This document shows, piece by piece, positions 22,701-23,126 of a stretch of DNA of 23,126 bases. This stretch comes from Apostichopus californicus (taxonomy: Eukaryota > Echinodermata > Holothuroidea > Aspidochirotida > Stichopodidae). Location: positions 5,592 to 28,717 of the forward strand of contig JAIPMN010007771.1 of the NCBI GenBank assembly GCA_020650975.1, written 5' to 3'. A model generated the notes under the pieces. The model saw only the letters and a program-made list of their open reading frames with translations. It was not told the origin of the DNA and did not search any database. Numbering within the stretch: position 1 is the first letter of the stretch; each line of letters opens with the position of its first letter. Made by a program: the position numbers and the translations under genes.

Positions 22701-22822
22701 TTATCAGTTCTACTAATATTTATCTTTATCAAATCAATGAATTTTCCTTTAATTGGTTTCTTCTTCTTCTTTTCAGTATACTGTACAAGTACAAACTTCC
22801 ATTCATTTTGGTTATGAACAAG
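16546..22822 (+). CDS. GPN1: GPN1, GPN-loop GTPase 1 (5' part, 6 exons, C-terminus beyond window)
   Basis: GPN1 (XAB1/Npa3) dimerises with GPN3 and aids RNA polymerase II assembly and nuclear import, shuttling between cytoplasm and nucleus. The join is 16546-16743, 18991-19084, 19974-20118, 20647-20725, 22277-22371, 22777-22822; 657 nt encode residues 1-219 with every phase consistent. Visible motifs: a low-complexity N-terminus, G1/P-loop GMAGSGKTT (55-63), VINLDPAV (81-88), the family-defining GPN inside GLGPNGG (115-117), G3 DTPGQIE (151-157), [27 protein letters not shown], and G4 starting MNK (217-219), with the expected next residues in the following exon. The ATG is in an ideal CACCATGG context with an in-frame TAA at 16537-16539. 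Human GPN1 has 374 residues, so about 155 are missing. Introns 4 and 5 carry minisatellite and splice-site duplications. Confidence 0.97.
16744..18473 (+). other. GPN1 intron 1, proximal part
   Basis: First 1.7 kb of the 2247-bp intron. No gene recognised. The short open frames (for example near 16887-17129 and 17938-18174) show no family resemblance. Confidence 0.75.
18474..18788. mobile_element. hAT-like MITE, 315 bp, with 8-bp target duplication
   Basis: The left end CAGGCACGTAGCCAAGG and the right end read inward CTGGCGCGTAGCCAGG are inverted repeats with three mismatches over 16-17 bases. Perfect 8-bp ATTGTTTT flanks lie at 18466-18473 and 18789-18796. Both support hAT-type insertion. 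The inner left part has a G homopolymer followed by a C-rich run (GGGGGG...GCAGCCGCCCCCCC), and the inner right part is unrelated. No transposase is encoded. It lies in GPN1 intron 1. Confidence 0.82.
18991..19084 (+). CDS. GPN1: GPN1 exon 2
   Basis: Encodes residues 67-98: [20 protein letters not shown], then [11 protein letters not shown]. It matches human [31 protein letters not shown]. The acceptor is TTTTCCCTTTCAG and the donor ACATAG|GTAAGA (phase 1). Confidence 0.97.
19281..19354 (-). repeat. tRNA-derived SINE head or tRNA pseudogene (Thr-TGT-like)
   Basis: Minus-strand sequence carries an A-box-like TAACTTAGTTGG, an anticodon loop CTTGTAA (anticodon TGT) and a B-box-like GGTTTGGATCC in the right order and at tRNA-like spacing. 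The D-loop core AGTTGGTAGA is intact. The anticodon and acceptor stems pair poorly, so it is not a functional tRNA. It is more likely a tRNA-derived SINE head in GPN1 intron 2. Confidence 0.5.
19352..19512 (+). repeat. diverged tandem duplication (about 75-80 bp, 2 copies)
   Basis: The stretch CTACAGTAAATAGAAAAGG...GTGGCC...TTTTTTGTCAGTTTGAA recurs as CCACAGTAAACAATAATGG...ATGGCC...TTTTTGTCATTTTGAA and is followed by the start of a third unit (CTACAGTAAATAGAAAATGG). The copies are clearly related but have diverged. They lie in GPN1 intron 2 next to the tRNA-like segment. Confidence 0.7.
19841..19925 (+). mobile_element. Penelope-like retroelement terminal fragment (probable)
   Basis: The sequence CTGAAGAAG - short hairpin - CGAAACGTC is a recurring terminal motif of animal Penelope-like elements, which carry hammerhead ribozymes in their long terminal repeats. 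No reverse transcriptase or GIY-YIG coding sequence remains nearby; the preceding 180 bp are pyrimidine-rich. Boundaries are uncertain. The family assignment is from memory. Confidence 0.45.
19849..19887 (+). ncRNA. hammerhead-ribozyme-like motif (type I topology)
   Basis: Read 5' to 3': stem I strand GCCT (19849-19852), core CTGAAGA (19853-19859), one extra A (19860), stem II GATCCT-GCT-AGGATC (19861-19875, six perfect pairs), core GAAA (19876-19879), C, then GTC (19881-19883) as the expected cleavage triplet, and AGGC (19884-19887) closing stem I by four perfect pairs. Stem III would be only A-U and C-G from ACGT, with no loop; this self-complementary ACGT could instead pair between two molecules, as proposed for short-stem-III hammerheads. 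The unpaired A before stem II departs from the canonical core. It may be inactive. Confidence 0.5.
19974..20118 (+). CDS. GPN1: GPN1 exon 3 (GPN loop)
   Basis: Encodes residues 98-146: [20 protein letters not shown], then [20 protein letters not shown] and VDKLTSETK. It includes the Gly-Pro-Asn insertion that defines the family and contacts the partner active site. The acceptor is TTTTGCATTTTCTAG and the donor AAA|GTAAGT (phase 2). Confidence 0.98.
20119..20646 (+). other. GPN1 intron 3
   Basis: 528-bp GT-AG intron. It has short internal repeats of TTTTCACTGTAAT near 20152-20192; nothing else recognised. Confidence 0.8.
20647..20725 (+). CDS. GPN1: GPN1 exon 4 (G3 motif)
   Basis: Encodes residues 146-172: [20 protein letters not shown], then IISETL. 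The DTPGQ switch II motif is intact. The acceptor is TTTTTCTCATCAG and the donor TTG|GTAAGT (phase 0). Confidence 0.97.
20818..21320 (+). repeat. 33-bp minisatellite with higher-order structure (about 14 units)
   Basis: Units follow CATGTGTTTAACAATGTGTATG-TTGTACAAGAG with substitutions and small indels. Two units are interrupted by the same 28-bp insert (TAT[AC/GT]ATGCTGTTATTGCTG...), at about 20882 and 21008, showing that a block of about 126 bp was duplicated as a whole. A GT run (20767-20781) precedes it. It is in GPN1 intron 4. Because 33 is divisible by three, several frames stay open on both strands without being genes. Confidence 0.93.
21321..22030 (+). other. GPN1 intron 4, distal part
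   Basis: About 0.7 kb of intronic sequence between the minisatellite and the acceptor duplication. A CAA run at about 21351-21363; no gene recognised. Confidence 0.7.
22031..22276 (+). repeat. tandem duplication covering the GPN1 exon 5 acceptor
   Basis: 22031-22149 and 22152-22276 are two copies of one unit. Both run AGTG-CGT...GTGAAAGGCAAAT-AATTACAATGATACATATT through GTGTTTTTGTTTTC-CTTTTGATATG and end GAAG or GCAG. The offset is 121 bp at the left, growing to 127 at the right through a 6-bp indel. The downstream copy supplies the real acceptor (GATATGCAG|G); the upstream copy has GATATGAAG|G. Use of the upstream AG would add 127 nt and meet an in-frame TAA. Confidence 0.92.
22277..22371 (+). 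CDS. GPN1: GPN1 exon 5
   Basis: Encodes residues 173-204: [20 protein letters not shown], then [11 protein letters not shown]. It matches human [25 protein letters not shown]. The donor is TGCAG|GTAAGC (phase 2). Its last 31 bases and the donor are copied twice more downstream. Confidence 0.97.
22341..22550 (+). repeat. 70-bp tandem triplication starting in GPN1 exon 5 and copying its donor
   Basis: Copies at 22341-22410, 22411-22480 and 22481-22550. Copies 1 and 2 differ at one base in 70 (C/G near the end); copy 3 has a handful of changes. Each contains the exon end TATG[C/G]ATGCAG followed by GTAAGC or GTAAGA, so three donors lie at 70-bp spacing. Using donor 2 or 3 would add 70 or 140 nt, and the reading frame would meet TAA immediately after the authentic junction (AGG TAA). 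Confidence 0.97.
22551..22776 (+). other. GPN1 intron 5, distal part
   Basis: Intronic sequence ending in the strong acceptor tract TTTCTTCTTCTTCTTTTCAG (22757-22776). Nothing else recognised. Confidence 0.75.
22777..22822 (+). CDS. GPN1: GPN1 exon 6
   Basis: Encodes residues 204-219: [16 protein letters not shown], matching human SILYKTKLPFIVVMNK and beginning the G4 nucleotide-specificity motif. It is only 46 nt. The donor is AACAAG|GTAAGG (phase 0). The next exon lies outside the window. Confidence 0.96.
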
Positions 22823-23126
22823 GTAAGGCACCAGAGTAGAGTACTTAAACCCATATACCCCACCTCTCCCTCTCCTCCTCTCCCCCTCCCCTCTCCCCCC
22901 CTCCCATCTCTTAATCTAGCTAAGAGATGTTTGTTTTCACAAATTTTTTCCCAGTTCCCTCACATTATAATAATAACAGCATTTAGAACGCTATTCACGC
23001 ACAGAGTGCGAACCATGGCGTGTACAAAGAAATACATAATGAAATTAAAACAGAACCGTTTTTAGAGCTTTCTTAAAACTGTTGGTTGAGGGAGAGGTCC
23101 TGACGTGGCTGGGTAGTTTATTCCAT
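22823..23126 (+). other. GPN1 intron 6 (start), with 43-nt pyrimidine tract
   Basis: The intron runs off the window. Bases 22863-22905 are uninterrupted C/T, a possible triplex-forming tract. Nothing coding was recognised after it. Confidence 0.7.

Noticed and set aside
22688-23065. 125-codon frame including GPN1 exon 6
   Set aside because: Only 22777-22822, in the GPN1 phase, is exonic; the rest is intron with a pyrimidine tract giving Pro/Ser/Leu runs.

Overview
This is a piece of animal nuclear genome, AT-rich and intron-rich. It carries three conserved housekeeping genes whose exons reconstruct with GT-AG introns and consistent reading phase. The protein sequences, the many short non-autonomous DNA transposons and a Penelope-like fragment suit a marine deuterostome such as an echinoderm (a sea cucumber is a reasonable guess). 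That placement is inference from general familiarity, not from a search.

Layout. 1-2464 is 5' flank with no recognisable gene and one probable decayed transposon. 2465-9968 (+) is a complete seven-exon BUD13 gene (484 aa), a subunit of the spliceosomal RES complex. About 10.0-13.05 kb is BUD13 3' UTR plus the convergent intergenic space, holding two MITE-like elements with terminal inverted repeats. 13101-15623 (-) is a complete UBA52-type ubiquitin/ribosomal protein eL40 fusion gene in four coding exons, with a predicted noncoding 5'-TOP first exon near 16380-16412. 16546-22822 (+) is the 5' part of GPN1, a GPN-loop GTPase: six exons encoding 219 residues, with the C-terminal part beyond the window. 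UBA52 and GPN1 are head to head across about 135 bp, a likely shared promoter. BUD13 and UBA52 are tail to tail.

Functions. BUD13 promotes splicing and retention of pre-mRNA, UBA52 supplies ubiquitin and eL40 of the 60S ribosome, and GPN1 assists RNA polymerase II assembly and nuclear import. All three serve basic gene expression and are expected to be broadly expressed.

The most unusual structure is in the introns. Tandem duplications begin inside an exon end and copy the splice site with it: a 62-bp unit four times at the BUD13 exon 2 donor, decayed copies of BUD13 exon 4 with its donor in intron 4, a 70-bp unit three times at the GPN1 exon 5 donor, and a roughly 121-127 bp duplication covering the GPN1 exon 5 acceptor. 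These leave intact or near-intact decoy splice sites whose use would introduce a premature stop. A second notable item is a hammerhead-ribozyme-like fold at 19849-19887 in GPN1 intron 2, probably from a Penelope-like retroelement. Others are a 33-bp minisatellite with a higher-order period in GPN1 intron 4, a hAT-like MITE with perfect 8-bp target duplications, a TTAA-flanked piggyBac-like MITE, and a tRNA-like SINE head.
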